Made by a program: the position numbers and the translations under genes. DNA of 64,000 nt from Anaerolineales bacterium. Lineage in GTDB: Bacteria; Chloroflexota; Anaerolineae; Anaerolineales; Villigracilaceae. The notes under the pieces were generated by a model. It worked only from the letters and a program-made list of their open reading frames with translations. It was not told the origin of the DNA and ran no database searches. Below, piece after piece: positions 24,434-35,200 of the stretch (position 1 is the first letter of the stretch; every line of letters begins with the position of its first letter). The stretch is from NCBI GenBank assembly GCA_016928525.1, contig JAFGKO010000188.1:1-64000 (forward strand). Direction: 5' to 3'.

Positions 24434-25463
24434 CATGAACATAGAAGACAGGCTGGAAGAACTAAAAGCAGTCCCACCGCGTAACCCGAGGCAGGCAGCC
24501 CGCGGACGGGCAAACTTCCTGAGCGAAGGGGCAAATTATCGACAGGCCGTATCTCCTGACACAAAAGTGCGTCAAAGTGGGTGGATATTCCTCACAAACC
24601 GAAAGGAGAAATTCGCTATGAACGCACTGGTATCACTCATTCTGGCTACTGCCTTGATCCTGGGAGGTGGAGCCACTGCGGTCGCTGCACAGGACGACCT
24701 CCCCAACCAACCGCTCTACCCGGTCAAAATGTGGACAGAGAATGCCACGTTGGCACTGACGGGCGACCCGCAACTGCAAGCCAATCTGTTGATGCAGATG
24801 TCACAGACACGCGTGGAAGAGATGGCTGGTCTTGTTGATAATGGTATTCCCGTGCCCGATCAGGTACAAGAACGTTTGCAAGATCAGCTCCAGCAGACCC
24901 TGATGCTTGCTGCCAATATGGACGATGCAACCCTCACCCAAACGCTTCTGCAACTTCGCGACCAACTACGAACGCAAGATCGCGTCATGGAGCAATTGCA
25001 GACACATGTAACCACAGATACAGAACCTTTGCTCACGCAAACTCGTCTGATGTTGCAAACCTGCCTGCAACTGGTGGATGAAGGTCTGGCTGATCCACAA
25101 GGCTTCCGTTATGCGATGACAAATCAGATGCAATACGGTCAGAATGAGGAAGCTACCCCTGAACCCAACCAGCAAGGTGAACCCGGCTTCCATCAGAACG
25201 ATCAGGGTGGGCAACAGCCAGTTGATCCCAGTGGAATTGGTGCAGGCAACGGTGCTTCTGGTGGCCAAAATCCCGACAATTCCCAAAACGGCAACGGCTC
25301 AGGCAATGAAATGCAAGGCGGCCAAAACTCGTATAATGGAGGTTGCTCTGGATCCAACTGCGGTGGCGGAACCGATGGTGGTGGAGGCTGCTCTGGGTCT
25401 GGCTGCAACGATGGAAATAATGGTGGAAACGACGGTGGGCATGATGGTGGAGGCAACAAATAG
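24408..25463 (+). CDS. DUF5667-like membrane protein with Gly/Cys-rich tail, probable partner of the ECF sigma factor
   Basis: A 351-residue protein. The N-terminal cytoplasmic part (1-70) contains a PPRNPRQAARGRANFL helix of the kind seen next to ECF sigma factors. A membrane segment follows (about 73-92, LVSLILATALILGGGATAVA), then a helical extracytoplasmic domain resembling DUF5667 (LPNQPLYPVKMWTENATLAL, 98-117, to about 230). The last 120 residues are low-complexity Gly/Asn/Gln/Asp, with CSGSNC and CSGSGC motifs in glycine-rich context. It overlaps the sigma gene by 26 bases, which implies coupled translation and an anti-sigma or signal-input role (inference). Confidence 0.75.
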   Translation: MTMTKQNPDMNIEDRLEELKAVPPRNPRQAARGRANFLSEGANYRQAVSPDTKVRQSGWIFLTNRKEKFAMNALVSLILATALILGGGATAVAAQDDLPNQPLYPVKMWTENATLALTGDPQLQANLLMQMSQTRVEEMAGLVDNGIPVPDQVQERLQDQLQQTLMLAANMDDATLTQTLLQLRDQLRTQDRVMEQLQTHVTTDTEPLLTQTRLMLQTCLQLVDEGLADPQGFRYAMTNQMQYGQNEEATPEPNQQGEPGFHQNDQGGQQPVDPSGIGAGNGASGGQNPDNSQNGNGSGNEMQGGQNSYNGGCSGSNCGGGTDGGGGCSGSGCNDGNNGGNDGGHDGGGNK

Positions 25464-25488
25464 CGCCACTGGATACGGCAATAACAGT

Positions 25489-25526
25489 CATCAAAAATCC
25501 CCGCGAAACTGCGGGGATTTTTGATG
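25489..25526. terminator. Strong bidirectional terminator
   Basis: A 16-bp perfect stem (25489-25504 with 25511-25526), loop GAAACT, with A-run and T-run built into the arms. It serves the sigma/DUF5667 operon and possibly the convergent cold-shock gene. Confidence 0.9.
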
Positions 25527-25609
25527 ATCTAGTCAACAAAGAAAAAAAACAAGGTTATCTCACGACAACCCTGCTCGTTCGCAAAACCTTTCGCCAAAAG
25601 GCTCGAGTC

Positions 25610-25825
25610 TTACGACAGCAATACCACGTTGGCGGCCTGCAAGCCTTTCGGCCCATCCTCGACGGAAAATTCTACTTTCTGCTCGGCTTCGAGCTTCTTG
25701 TAGCCTTCCATCTGGAGAGCACTGAAGTGCACGAATACATCTTCGCCATCTTCACGGCCGATAAAGCCGTAGCCTTTGGTGGCATTGAACCATTTGACGG
25801 TTCCAGTGAAACGATCTTCGGACAT
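25610..25825 (-). CDS. csp: Cold-shock protein, CspA family
   Basis: A 71-residue single OB-fold nucleic-acid chaperone. Both RNA-binding motifs are intact: [12 protein letters not shown] (RNP1, about residues 11-22) and [10 protein letters not shown] (RNP2, about 29-38). The ATG at 25825 gives the normal family start ([14 protein letters not shown]) with AGGAGA nine bases upstream. A longer frame to 25900 is not supported. It binds single-stranded RNA or DNA and typically prevents RNA secondary structure. It stands alone, convergent with the sigma/DUF5667 operon. Confidence 0.96.
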   Translation of the reverse strand: MSEDRFTGTVKWFNATKGYGFIGREDGEDVFVHFSALQMEGYKKLEAEQKVEFSVEDGPKGLQAANVVLLS

Positions 25826-25916
25826 ACTTTCTTTCTCCTGCTGAGATGAAAAATTCGCCCGTTCACCTGGTATCGCTTTCTCATCAGGCGAGCCGGGCAC
25901 GATGGAAGCAAGGGTA

Positions 25917-26597
25917 TCACGGCTGATTTTTCATGTCAAGACCAACCTTACCCCCCTTTCGGATGACCGCATAACGCGAAAGCAAGTGGACCCACGGCGA
26001 AGACCAGCGCACCTTTGGGATTCCCCGGCGGATGACCGCCCGCAACTCATCCGGACCCTGAAACTGCTCCAACAAAAGGACAGCGCGTCCTAACTCGAGC
26101 GGGGCATGCGCATCCGAGCCAACCGTGCCGGGGATATTGTGTTCTTCCGCAAACCTCTGCGCCTGACGATTGAATTCGGGCGACCAACAACGCGAGTTAA
26201 AAACTTCGATTGCATCCACGTCCGGCAAAATCTCCAGCAAATCCTGCTCGCCCCAATGGCCGCCCCGATAGATATCAAATGGATGCGAAACGCTGATGAA
26301 AGCCCCCTGCTCCTTCAAACGACGAATAGTCTCTTGCGGAGATAAGCCGGCAGGAACCTCCTCGCTCACAAAAGCCGCCAGGATCTCACCACGGGTCGTC
26401 ATGATCTCCTCGCCCACGATCACCAGTTCTGGGGCCAAAGCTTGCGCCGCCCGCGCTCCCGCAATCGTATTGTGATCGGTCACGACGACACGATCGATGC
26501 CTTTGCGGCGGCAGGCTTTCACCAGCTGCTCAGGCGAAGTAAGCGAGTCTTTCGAATAAATTGTGTGGCAGTGGAACTCTACGTGTATTAAGGTCAC
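25917..26597 (-). CDS. PHP-domain metal-dependent phosphoesterase
   Basis: A 226-residue protein with the complete PHP metal-binding set: [14 protein letters not shown] (motif I, residues 5-18), [11 protein letters not shown] (motif II), the glutamate in VGEEIMT, SHPFD (motif III) and GSDAH (motif IV). The family includes nucleoside 3',5'-bisphosphate phosphatases (TrpH/RNase AM type), histidinol phosphatases and DNA polymerase-associated PHP domains; this short stand-alone form is closest to the first. The start is GTG at 26597, with GAAAGG seven bases upstream. It is divergent from the ROK kinase gene. Confidence 0.88.
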   Translation of the reverse strand: MTLIHVEFHCHTIYSKDSLTSPEQLVKACRRKGIDRVVVTDHNTIAGARAAQALAPELVIVGEEIMTTRGEILAAFVSEEVPAGLSPQETIRRLKEQGAFISVSHPFDIYRGGHWGEQDLLEILPDVDAIEVFNSRCWSPEFNRQAQRFAEEHNIPGTVGSDAHAPLELGRAVLLLEQFQGPDELRAVIRRGIPKVRWSSPWVHLLSRYAVIRKGGKVGLDMKNQP

Positions 26598-26707
26598 TCT
26601 ATTGCCTTTCGCATGAAAATGTTACCATAAACCCATTGCTGTTATCATTTTTAGCAGTAAACGAAAAATCATTCATTTTTTCAAACTCTGTTTTCTCGCA
26701 TAAGCCA

Positions 26708-26736
26708 TTGCCGCCTTTGCACCCCCCCAGTATAAT
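26708..26736 (+). promoter_or_regulatory. Promoter of the ROK kinase gene (leaderless type)
   Basis: TTGCCG (26708-26713), 17 bases, TATAAT (26731-26736). The ATG follows seven bases later, so the transcript should begin at the start codon. Confidence 0.6.
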
Positions 26737-26743
26737 AGTCTGC

Positions 26744-27679
26744 ATGAGTACCTTCGTTGCGGTGGATATTGGCGGCACGCATATTCGCGCAGCTGCTTAC
26801 GAACCAGATAACATTTCCCCCCTGACCCACAAACGGACCCGCAGCCACGCGAAAGAGCCTGGTACCTTTGACCGGCTGGTCAAAGTTATAGAATCAGTCT
26901 GGCCCACAGACCACAAGGTAAAAGCCATCGGCATGGCCTCCCCTGGTCCGCTCGACCCGAAGAGCGGTGTGGTGTTTGCTACTCCAAACATCCCTGAATG
27001 GCATGATTTTCCCCTGACTGAAAAACTCAGCCAACACTTCGGCGTGCCCGCCCACCTGGATAACGACGCTAACCTGGCCGCGCTGGGGGAATGGAAATTC
27101 GGCGCCGGACGCGGGCACCATGACTTGCTGTACCTGACCATCAGCACCGGCATCGGCGGCGGCGTGATCGTTCGAGATCGTCTCCTGCATGGGTATCACG
27201 GCCTGGCTGCTGAACTCGGGCATGTGACCGTGCTGGCAGATGGTCCCGTCTGCTCCTGTGGGTACGAGGGACACCTGGAGGCGCTGGCCTCCGGTCCTGC
27301 CATCGTGCGCTACGTCCGTGAACAACTGGAAGCCGGCCAAAAGTCCGAGTTAAGCAGCGTTGAAGAACTGAACGCGCGGACCGTCGCCGAGGCAGCCGGA
27401 CGCGGCGATGCGTTGGCCAGGTCTGCCTTCGCGCGCGCCGGGAAATATCTGGGTATTGGTGTAGCCAGTTTTCTGCATACCTTCGACCCATCCATCGTTA
27501 TATTCGGCGGTGGTGTTTCGCAGAGCGGCCCGTTGCTTTTCGAGCCATTCGAAACCAGCCTGCGTACTCATGTCTTTAATCCTCATTATCTCGAAAACCT
27601 GGTCATCACGACTGCCGCCCTGGGCGATGACGCCGGTCTACTCGGCGCGTTGGCCCTGGCACAAATGGCATCTGAATAA
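26744..27679 (+). CDS. ROK-family sugar kinase (glucokinase-like)
   Basis: A 311-residue ROK kinase. The phosphate motif VAVDIGGTHIRAAAYE lies at residues 5-20, the sugar-binding region includes HLDNDANLAALGEWKFGAG, and LTISTGIGGGVIVRDRLLHG follows. The ROK signature with its zinc site, ELGHVTVLADGPVCSCGYEGHLEALASG (split about 155-185), has the H-x-C-x-C-x-C-like cysteines reduced to two visible Cys, a common variant. FDPSIVIFGGGVSQSG is the C-terminal signature. No helix-turn-helix, so it is an enzyme rather than a ROK repressor. It likely phosphorylates glucose, N-acetylglucosamine or N-acetylmannosamine. The longer upstream frame is not used: TATAAT sits seven bases before this ATG. Confidence 0.9.
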   Translation: MSTFVAVDIGGTHIRAAAYEPDNISPLTHKRTRSHAKEPGTFDRLVKVIESVWPTDHKVKAIGMASPGPLDPKSGVVFATPNIPEWHDFPLTEKLSQHFGVPAHLDNDANLAALGEWKFGAGRGHHDLLYLTISTGIGGGVIVRDRLLHGYHGLAAELGHVTVLADGPVCSCGYEGHLEALASGPAIVRYVREQLEAGQKSELSSVEELNARTVAEAAGRGDALARSAFARAGKYLGIGVASFLHTFDPSIVIFGGGVSQSGPLLFEPFETSLRTHVFNPHYLENLVITTAALGDDAGLLGALALAQMASE

Positions 27680-27682
27680 GTT

Positions 27683-27732
27683 AGGAGAGCGGACTGATGC
27701 TTCGATGAACTCAGCACAAGAGTCCGCTCTCC
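27683..27732. repeat. Hairpin without T-run between the ROK kinase and aminotransferase genes
   Basis: GGAGAGCGGACT (27683-27694) and AGTCCGCTCTCC (27721-27732) form a perfect 12-bp stem. No T-tract follows in either direction. It may stabilise mRNA or act as a weak or Rho-assisted termination signal. Confidence 0.7.
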
Positions 27733-27754
27733 AATTACAAGGAGTTTCTGTTTT

Positions 27755-29083
27755 ATGCAACCAATGAAGTTACCCGGGCCAAAAGCCCAAGCGCTGATCG
27801 AGCGTGACCGTACCGTAATCTCGCCATCCTATCCACGCGGATATCCATTTGTAATGGGTCACGGAAAAGGCACCGAAGTGTGGGATGTGGATGGCAACCG
27901 GTTCCTGGATTTTATGGGCGGTATCGCGGTGGTTTCGACCGGTCATTCCAATCCAAAGATCGTCAAGGCCATCCAGGAACAGGCTGAAAAGTTCATCCAC
28001 ATTTCATCCGACTTCTATCACGAGAAATGGATCGAACTGGGGGAAAAGCTGGATGAAATCGCGCCCTTCGAAGAACAAGCCATATCGTTCATGACCAATT
28101 CCGGCACAGAAGCCGTGGAAACGGCTATCAAGCTGGCGCGCTACCACACCGAACGCATGAATTTCATCGGCTTCACGGGCGCTTTCCACGGGCGTACGAT
28201 GGGTGCGGTGACCTTTACCGCCAGCAAACCTGCTTACCATGGCGGCTTCTACCCCCTAATGAACGGCGTCGTCCATGCGCCTTTCCCCGATCCCTACCGT
28301 CCGGTGCTGGAGCGCAAGCCCGGCGAAGACTATGGCGAGACTGTTGTACGTTACATCGAGGAGCAAATCCTCGACCACATCCTGCCGCCCGATGAGGTGG
28401 CCGGGGTGTTGGTAGAGACCATCCAGGGCGAGGGCGGCTACATCATCCCACCGGAGGGATTCTATCCAGCGCTACGCAAGCTGTGCGATAAATACGGCAT
28501 CCTGATGATCATGGATGAAGTACAATGCGGCATGGGACGCACCGGCAAATGGTGGGCTATCGAGCATTATGGCGTGGAACCGGACATGTTCACCAGCGCA
28601 AAAGGAATTGCTTCAGGCATGCCATTGGGGGCCTGTGTAGCGCGCAGGTCTGTGATGGATTGGGGCAAGGGCACGCACGGCAACACTTATGGCGGCAACC
28701 CCATTGCCTGCGCGGCCGCCCTGGCAACCATCGATATGATCGAAAACGAATTTATGGAAAACGCCGCTGACACGGGTTGCTATGCGCTGGACGCCCTGGA
28801 AGAAATCATGCACCGCCATCCCAGTATCGGGGACGTGCGCGGCAAAGGCCTCATGATCGGGGTAGAGTTCGTAAAAGATCAACAGACGAAAGAACCTGCC
28901 AAGGAATTAACCGACCGTGTAGTGGAACTAGCCTTCGAGCGCGGCCTGCTGATGCTCAGTTGCGCAAAATCTGTCATCCGCGTGGCGCCGCCTTTGAGCA
29001 TCTCTAAAGCAGAGATCGATGAAGGATTGAAGATTTTCGATGAAGCCATCACACTGGCGGAAAAAGAAACCGGGATGCTGTAA
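27755..29083 (+). CDS. Class III aminotransferase (4-aminobutyrate / ornithine type)
   Basis: A 442-residue PLP-dependent transaminase. The cofactor sites are intact: SGTEAVETAIKLARYHT (phosphate-binding), TGAFHGRTMGAVTFTASKP, the Asp in MIMDEVQCGMGRTGKWWA and the Schiff-base lysine Lys283 in FTSAKGIASGMPLGA. NTYGGNPIACAAALATI is also typical. The family covers 4-aminobutyrate, acetylornithine, ornithine and diaminobutyrate aminotransferases; sequence alone points most to the GabT group. AAGGAG lies ten bases before the ATG. No GABA or arginine genes are adjacent, so the substrate remains open. Confidence 0.9.
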   Translation: MQPMKLPGPKAQALIERDRTVISPSYPRGYPFVMGHGKGTEVWDVDGNRFLDFMGGIAVVSTGHSNPKIVKAIQEQAEKFIHISSDFYHEKWIELGEKLDEIAPFEEQAISFMTNSGTEAVETAIKLARYHTERMNFIGFTGAFHGRTMGAVTFTASKPAYHGGFYPLMNGVVHAPFPDPYRPVLERKPGEDYGETVVRYIEEQILDHILPPDEVAGVLVETIQGEGGYIIPPEGFYPALRKLCDKYGILMIMDEVQCGMGRTGKWWAIEHYGVEPDMFTSAKGIASGMPLGACVARRSVMDWGKGTHGNTYGGNPIACAAALATIDMIENEFMENAADTGCYALDALEEIMHRHPSIGDVRGKGLMIGVEFVKDQQTKEPAKELTDRVVELAFERGLLMLSCAKSVIRVAPPLSISKAEIDEGLKIFDEAITLAEKETGML

Positions 29084-29092
29084 GCAAGTGAA

Positions 29093-29121
29093 TTGACAGC
29101 CTCCCCCTCTTCGAGTATGCT
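29093..29121 (+). promoter_or_regulatory. Promoter of the SRP RNA gene
   Basis: TTGACA (29093-29098), 17 bases, TATGCT (29116-29121). The predicted start is near 29128, exactly at the 5' end of the folded RNA. Confidence 0.75.
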
Positions 29122-29127
29122 TGCGCC

Positions 29128-29232
29128 TGTCCGGGCAGGCCCGGCGCGGCGGAACCTTTCGAACCCCGCCAGGACCGAGAGGTAGCAACGGTAAGGAAGC
29201 GTATCCGGGTGCCGCCGGTCGCCTGCCTGGAT
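29128..29232 (+). ncRNA. ffs: Small bacterial signal recognition particle RNA (4.5S type)
   Basis: The region folds as one long hairpin of the bacterial small SRP RNA. The basal stem pairs CCGGGCAGGC (29131-29140) with GCCTGCCTGG (29221-29230), with one G-T pair, and CCGGC pairs with GCCGG inside it. The conserved apical Ffh-binding domain follows: GAACCCCGCCAGGACC, a GAGA tetraloop (GNRA class), GGTAGCAACGG, then AAGGAAGC and GGGTGCCGCC. These match the known symmetric and asymmetric internal loops (CAGG and AGCA). The RNA binds Ffh and targets membrane proteins to the translocon. It has its own promoter and is followed by a terminator. Confidence 0.92.
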
Positions 29233-29241
29233 ATTGGGAAC

Positions 29242-29286
29242 AAAAAAGGTGACAGTCGCATGTAGTGGCTGTCACCTTTCCGTTTT
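29242..29286. terminator. Bidirectional terminator between the SRP RNA and the giant surface-protein gene
   Basis: AAAGGTGACAG (29245-29255) pairs with CTGTCACCTTT (29269-29279). On the minus strand the stem is followed by TTTTTTG, which suits the giant gene. On the plus strand TTTCCGTTTT follows. Confidence 0.85.
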
Positions 29287-29296
29287 AAGCTGGGTG

Positions 29297-32200
29297 TTAC
29301 TCAGCTTCCACGTTTACGAGCACGGCTCGCACTGCCACACGGTAGGTATAGTCATCCTTCTCCTCGTTATACTCACGACAGGTAATGAGTGTGATCCAGT
29401 CATATTCTTCATGGCGTAACACGCTGACATCCTCCGGCCAGAGCAGGCGCACTTCGCGCACTTCGTAGGTATACTTGTTCCCGTTGGCGTGGATATAGAT
29501 CTTATCACCCCAGTAGAGCGAGCCCAGGTTGACGAAGGGACCGGGCGAACCATCCGCTAAGTAAGTATGGGCGGTGATACCGGTATTGCCCGCTAAAGTG
29601 GGGTACGCGGTTCCTTCCAACCATCCGGCCTGGTTCGAGAGCCAGGTTAAGTCCCAGCCCTGATTTGTGGCCGGAATACCCAAGATGGGCAGGTTCACGC
29701 CCAGGCGTGGGATCTCCAAAGTCAATGTGTCCAGTTGTCGGTATTCATTTTCTTTCGGCTGCGCTGGTAAAGCTGTTCTCCTTCCAGGAGCAAAGCCGGT
29801 CTTAGGCAAGGGCGGTTTGTTAATCGTGACACTGGACGAGGTGCCATAGCTATTCACGCCGGCAGGATTAAGCGGGTCGTAGAAGCGTTCGGTAGAATTG
29901 GCATTGTAATTCGATTGCACACCCGGATCGAGTGGGATGCTGGTCCAGGCCACGCTGGCCTCGTTGACAACCGGTGGAGGCCCGACAAAGGTGGCTTCAA
30001 AGGTGATGCTGGAGGTTGCCAGCAAGGGGAAGACATCCCACTCGAATGTAACCGTAGAAGTTCCGGCATCGTAGTTGAAGCGGTCGTATGCCAAACCTGT
30101 TACTGTTACATTGCCAACGTACTCCAGGCCGGAGGGCAGTTGATCGGTCACGACCACATCATATGCATCCGCAGTGCTGATGTCTGTATGCTCGATATCA
30201 ATCGTAAAGGTTATGGTGCTGCCCAGCAAAGCCACGCTCGGCGAGGCATCCTTGTTAATGGAGAGATCTGGCTCAACGATCTCAACTGGGGGCGCAGAGG
30301 CTTCACGAGTACCACCATTCCAAGTCCAGGTGACGTTGTTGTTGATACCAGTCACGCCATCCACATTGGCAGCGATGTCGAGTATGTCCACCGTATATTG
30401 GACGATGATGATCTGGTCGACTGCGCTGGCGTTGGTCACATCACCGAAGTCAAAGACCACGTTATGACCAGAGTTGGTCACGTTCGGGTCACCCGCGTCT
30501 GTGGGGCAGGCGTCAGCAAAGCCGCCCGCCAGGGTGGTGGTAACAACCATCGGATCCGATACCGAGACACCCAGGCATTCATCAAAGGCCAGACCTTCAT
30601 CCAGGATATCTAGCGCCTGCAAGTCAATCAGCGTCCCGTTCGGGATGGTCAGGCTGATCTGGTAGGTTACGACCTCCCCAATCAGTACCTGCGGGTTGGT
30701 ATCGTTGTTGATATTGGTCGTGACAATGGTCTTTTCATTCAAAACCGCGATCGTATCGATGTCCGTGTCGGATGAAGCCGCACCGGTATCAATGTCCGTG
30801 GCTTCCACCAGGTTCGTAATGGTCGGGTTGACAGGCGTGTCGTTCACGCGCACTTGCACATCAATGGAGTAGCTGTTACCCGCAGTAATACTGATCCCGT
30901 TCCAGACAAGCACACCAACTGAAACCGAGTCGGGCGGAAGCGAAGCAGACTGGTAGGTGACATCATCCGGCAACGTGTCGGTTACGGTGATATTGGCCAG
31001 GTCCACGTTACCGGTATTCTCGATTAAAATATTGTAGGTGAGCACATAGCCGGGTGCAGCGATCTCTATACTATCATCCTTGGTGACGGTGAGCACAGCG
31101 AATGCATCTGTATCGGCGCTGGAAGTGTTCGTCGTATCGATTTCTGTGTAGTCGGCCGGAACCGTGACAGTAGCTGTATTGACCAGGTCACCGGTTGCGG
31201 CCACATCGACATTAGCTGTCACCGTGTAAGTAATGGAGGAATTGATAGGCAAATCTACCGTGTCGGCAAAGTCCGAGACGGCATCGACGATCCCATCACA
31301 ACCTGAAGCGCCGCCCGTTGCATCAGTGCAGGCCCAAGTCCAGGTAGCAATCTGCGTAGGGCGCAGATCGTTGACCTGAGCGCCGGTCACGTCCGAAGGA
31401 CCGGCGTTGCGGACCACGACCGTGTAGGTCAGAACACCGCCCTGGAGATAGAAGTCCTGTCCATCATTCTTGGTAATGGAAGTATCAGCCTGGCGGAAGA
31501 GGTAGACGCCAAAGTCCACGCGTGGCTCGGTGGTGGTACCAGTATTGTTATCGTAACTCAACTCACCAACAGGTGTAAGGCTGAAAACTTCAGTCTGGAC
31601 ATACCCACCCAGCCCGAGCGCGCCGGCGGCGGTTGAACCATTATCATCGGAATCTGTGGTATCTAGGTCGGCACTGGGAGCTGGTTCATAGTAGCTGGCT
31701 GGCAACAGCCCGGTACTGGATTCATAATCTCGCAGGGTTTCAGCGCCTTCAAATTCGTAAGCCGGGATGCGCAGGATGTAATCACCTGCGGGCAGGCCTG
31801 TAAAGGCATAGAATCCGCCGCCGCCGGTGGTCGTTTCGGCTGCCACGTCGTCGGCAGTGCCGGGAATACCATCTGGCCCGACCAGCATGATCCGGGTCCC
31901 GTTCGCGGCGTAGAGTTCGACGGTAACGTTATCAATGCCAGATTCGTCAGCGTCCAGGAAACCATTATTTTTGTTGGCTCCCGCTCCCGCATCGTTCCAG
32001 ACCTGGTTGCCGAGGGTGATGGTGTAGAAGCCAAAATCCACAGTCATATTGGCCTGGGCATCGGGCTGGTTGCCCTGGTGGAGCGCACCGGGGGCCAGGA
32101 CGTCCACGTCCACTGCCGATTCTCCAGTTGGCTCGACGCTTCCGGGGCCGAGGACGACGGTCTGTGATGCGACTGCGCCGCTAACCTGGCGGGTGCCATT

Positions 32201-35200
32201 GTCATCCGAATCCTGGTTCGTTTCGGGCGAATCAGCCAGGGTTTCGTCCAGGGAGCCGTCGCTTTGGCGCGTGGTCTGTGATGACCAGTAACCGTACAAC
32301 GGTCCACTGCTGGCAAAGCTGGAGGCCGGGATGATGACCCGGTAACTACCCGATTCCAGGTTATCGAAGAGATAATAGCCGCCATTGGCTGTAGTTGCAG
32401 TCCTGCCGGTATCGACAAACGTGCCGGATCCATCATCCACGTATAACTGGAGCAGGACGCCATCAACGCCCACTTTGTCGCCCGACAAATTTACACCTTC
32501 GCCATTGTCAATCACGCGGCTGTTGTTTGCATCGAACCAGACGCGGTTGCCGAGCGCGTATACGGTGGTGAACCCAAAGTCGATAGTGGGATTACGGGTC
32601 ACACCATATTCGACTTGCGAGCCAGTACCGTCATCCACGATATTGTTGGGCTTTGTAGCATCATAGCCCGGAGTCATGTTCAATACGCCAGCTGTAACGA
32701 GACCGCCGTTGGTGCCCTGGCCATTATCGTTATCGTCGGTGTTGACGTCCGGGCCGGTGGTGGTGTTATCGTTCAGGTCGGCATCATCGCGGGTGCTGAC
32801 CGTGCCAGCAGGCGCATCCACTTTGACAATGTAGCTGCCCGCAGGCAGGCCAGAGAACAGGTACTCGCCGCCAGTTGTGGTAGTCGATGCTAAGACGGTT
32901 GTGTTATTCTCAGCATATAAGTACACTGTGGTGGCATCTAACAAGGTATCAGTCCCGCTATCATAAGCGCCGTTCTTGTTCACATCGCCGAAAACCAGGT
33001 TGCCGATCTCGGTCTTGTAGAAGCCGAAGTCCACGGTCAGGTTGGAACGACCATCCGGCTGGGAACCGTGATTCACACCGGCTTCCAGATCATCATCATC
33101 GGTCGGTTCTGTTGCTCCCACGGGGCCAAGAGTGACAGGTAAGGATACGACCGAGCCGGACTGGAAGGTGCCGTTGTCGTCCGAATCCTGGTTGTTTTCC
33201 GGCGAGGGCGCGGCGGTTTCGCCGGTGGTCCCGTCCGCGTTCATGTACGTATCTGTAGACCAGTAACCTTCCAGCACTGCGCCGGCCCCAAAATTCGAGG
33301 CCGCAACGGAGACCACGTAATTGCCAGGATACAGGTTTTCGAACAGGTAGTAACCACCCGCACCAGTCGTATCCGATGAAACATAATCATAGGCATTTGT
33401 GGCCATATTGAACTTGTGCAGGTCAAGGACCACGCCAACTGCGCCGACTTCGCTGACATCGATGTCAGAACCGTTGTCAGTATCAAACCAGACGCGGTTG
33501 CCGAGGTTGTACAGGTGGACAAAGCCAAAGTCGAGGGTCGGGTTATAGGTCTCGCCAGTTGCATATGTAACCGTATTGCTGGTACCCATCCAGCCAGGTC
33601 GCAGCGGCATGGTATTGGAAGAGGCTACATAAGGCGCAGCGCCGCCGCCTGTGCCAACGCCGTTATCATTGTCATCCTGATTGGCACCTGGGGTGGTTGT
33701 GTCGGTGATGTTGGATATATCCACCGTGCTGGCGGAGTTCGCCGGGCCCTCGACCGTGACAATGTAATCCCCTTGCGGCAGATTGGAGAACAGATACTGC
33801 CCACTGACCGCCGCGCTGGTGGTGTTGGCAATTTCAGTAGTGGTGGTACCGTCAGTCACGTACAAACGAAGGGTGACACCACCAAGCGGCTGATCTGCGT
33901 CAGCGTCATAGGTCCCATTGAAGTTATTGTCGTAATAGACCTGGTCCCCGATGGAGGCGCGGTAAAAGCCAAAGTCCACAGAGAGATTCGAACGCGCATC
34001 CGGTTGTTCACTGTCCTCGCTGGTTCCGTTGCGGAAGTCATCGTCATCGGTCGGTTCAGTAGCACCTGTTGGGCCAAGTGTGACGGGCTGCGAAATTACC
34101 GCGCCGGTAAAAGTCACGCCAGTTTGTAGAGTACCGTTATCATCTGAGTCATCTGCATCAGTTTCAGGAGAGGGCGCAGGGATTTCGGTTGGCGCGCCGG
34201 TATTCGCATCCATGGTTGTGCCGGAAGAGTAATAATCAACCAGCACGCCTGCTCCAGTGAAGTTGGAGGCCAGGAGTACAACGATATAGTCGCCCGCTTC
34301 CAGGTAATCGAACAGGTAATAGCCACCGCCAGAAGTAACATCGGTCAGGCCAGTATCCACGTAATTGCCGGTACCATCGTCTTTGTACAGATCGACAGTC
34401 ACGCCTTCCACGCCGACTTCGCCAGTATCGATCTGGCTGTTGTTATTCGTGTCGAACCAGACGCGGTTGCCAAGCGCATAATAATCCAAACTGCCGGTAT
34501 GCGAGGCCGTATCACTGTAATCATCCACACCGCCGCCACCGGTACGTTCTCCTGTTACCGCGCCATCGAGGGAAGTCCAGGTCATGACGACATTGTTCGT
34601 AGCGATATCTGTGCCGGCCAGGGTGGTCGCAGCTGGGGGACCATCCACGGTAACGGTGAAGATAATGCTGGGAGCCGCATCAGATAGGGCAAAGGAACAG
34701 CCGTTCGAAGAGAGGCAGCTAAAGGTCAGAACTGGTGCGCTGTAGTTCTGTGTCCATCCCGCCGGGAGCGAGGTCACGCTATCGAAGGTCAATCCAGTTG
34801 GGATGGTGTCCGTCACCACAATGTCATAAGCGACCGCATTGCTGTCGTCCGCCGGATTGGCGCTGCCATTGATGTGAGAAATGTCAAGCGTATATTCGAG
34901 CGTTTGGCCGTAAATCCAGGTATCGTCATCCGCCAATTTAGTAATGCCCAGGAAGGGCTCCACGATGCGGGTTTCTACCTGGTTGGACGGACCTTTAGTG
35001 CTGCCGCCAATCGAGACAGTGTATTGGTTGTTGTCCAGGTCAGTGTTGTTGTTATCAGCACTGTCGTTGACCAGCGCATCGAATTCGATGACCACATATT
35101 CCGCGTCGGTATTATCGCGGTCATTGTTGATGAGATCACCCAAAGAGAATGTAAGGTCTTGTCCTACTTCAGATACACGCATAACAGGAATTGTGAATGT

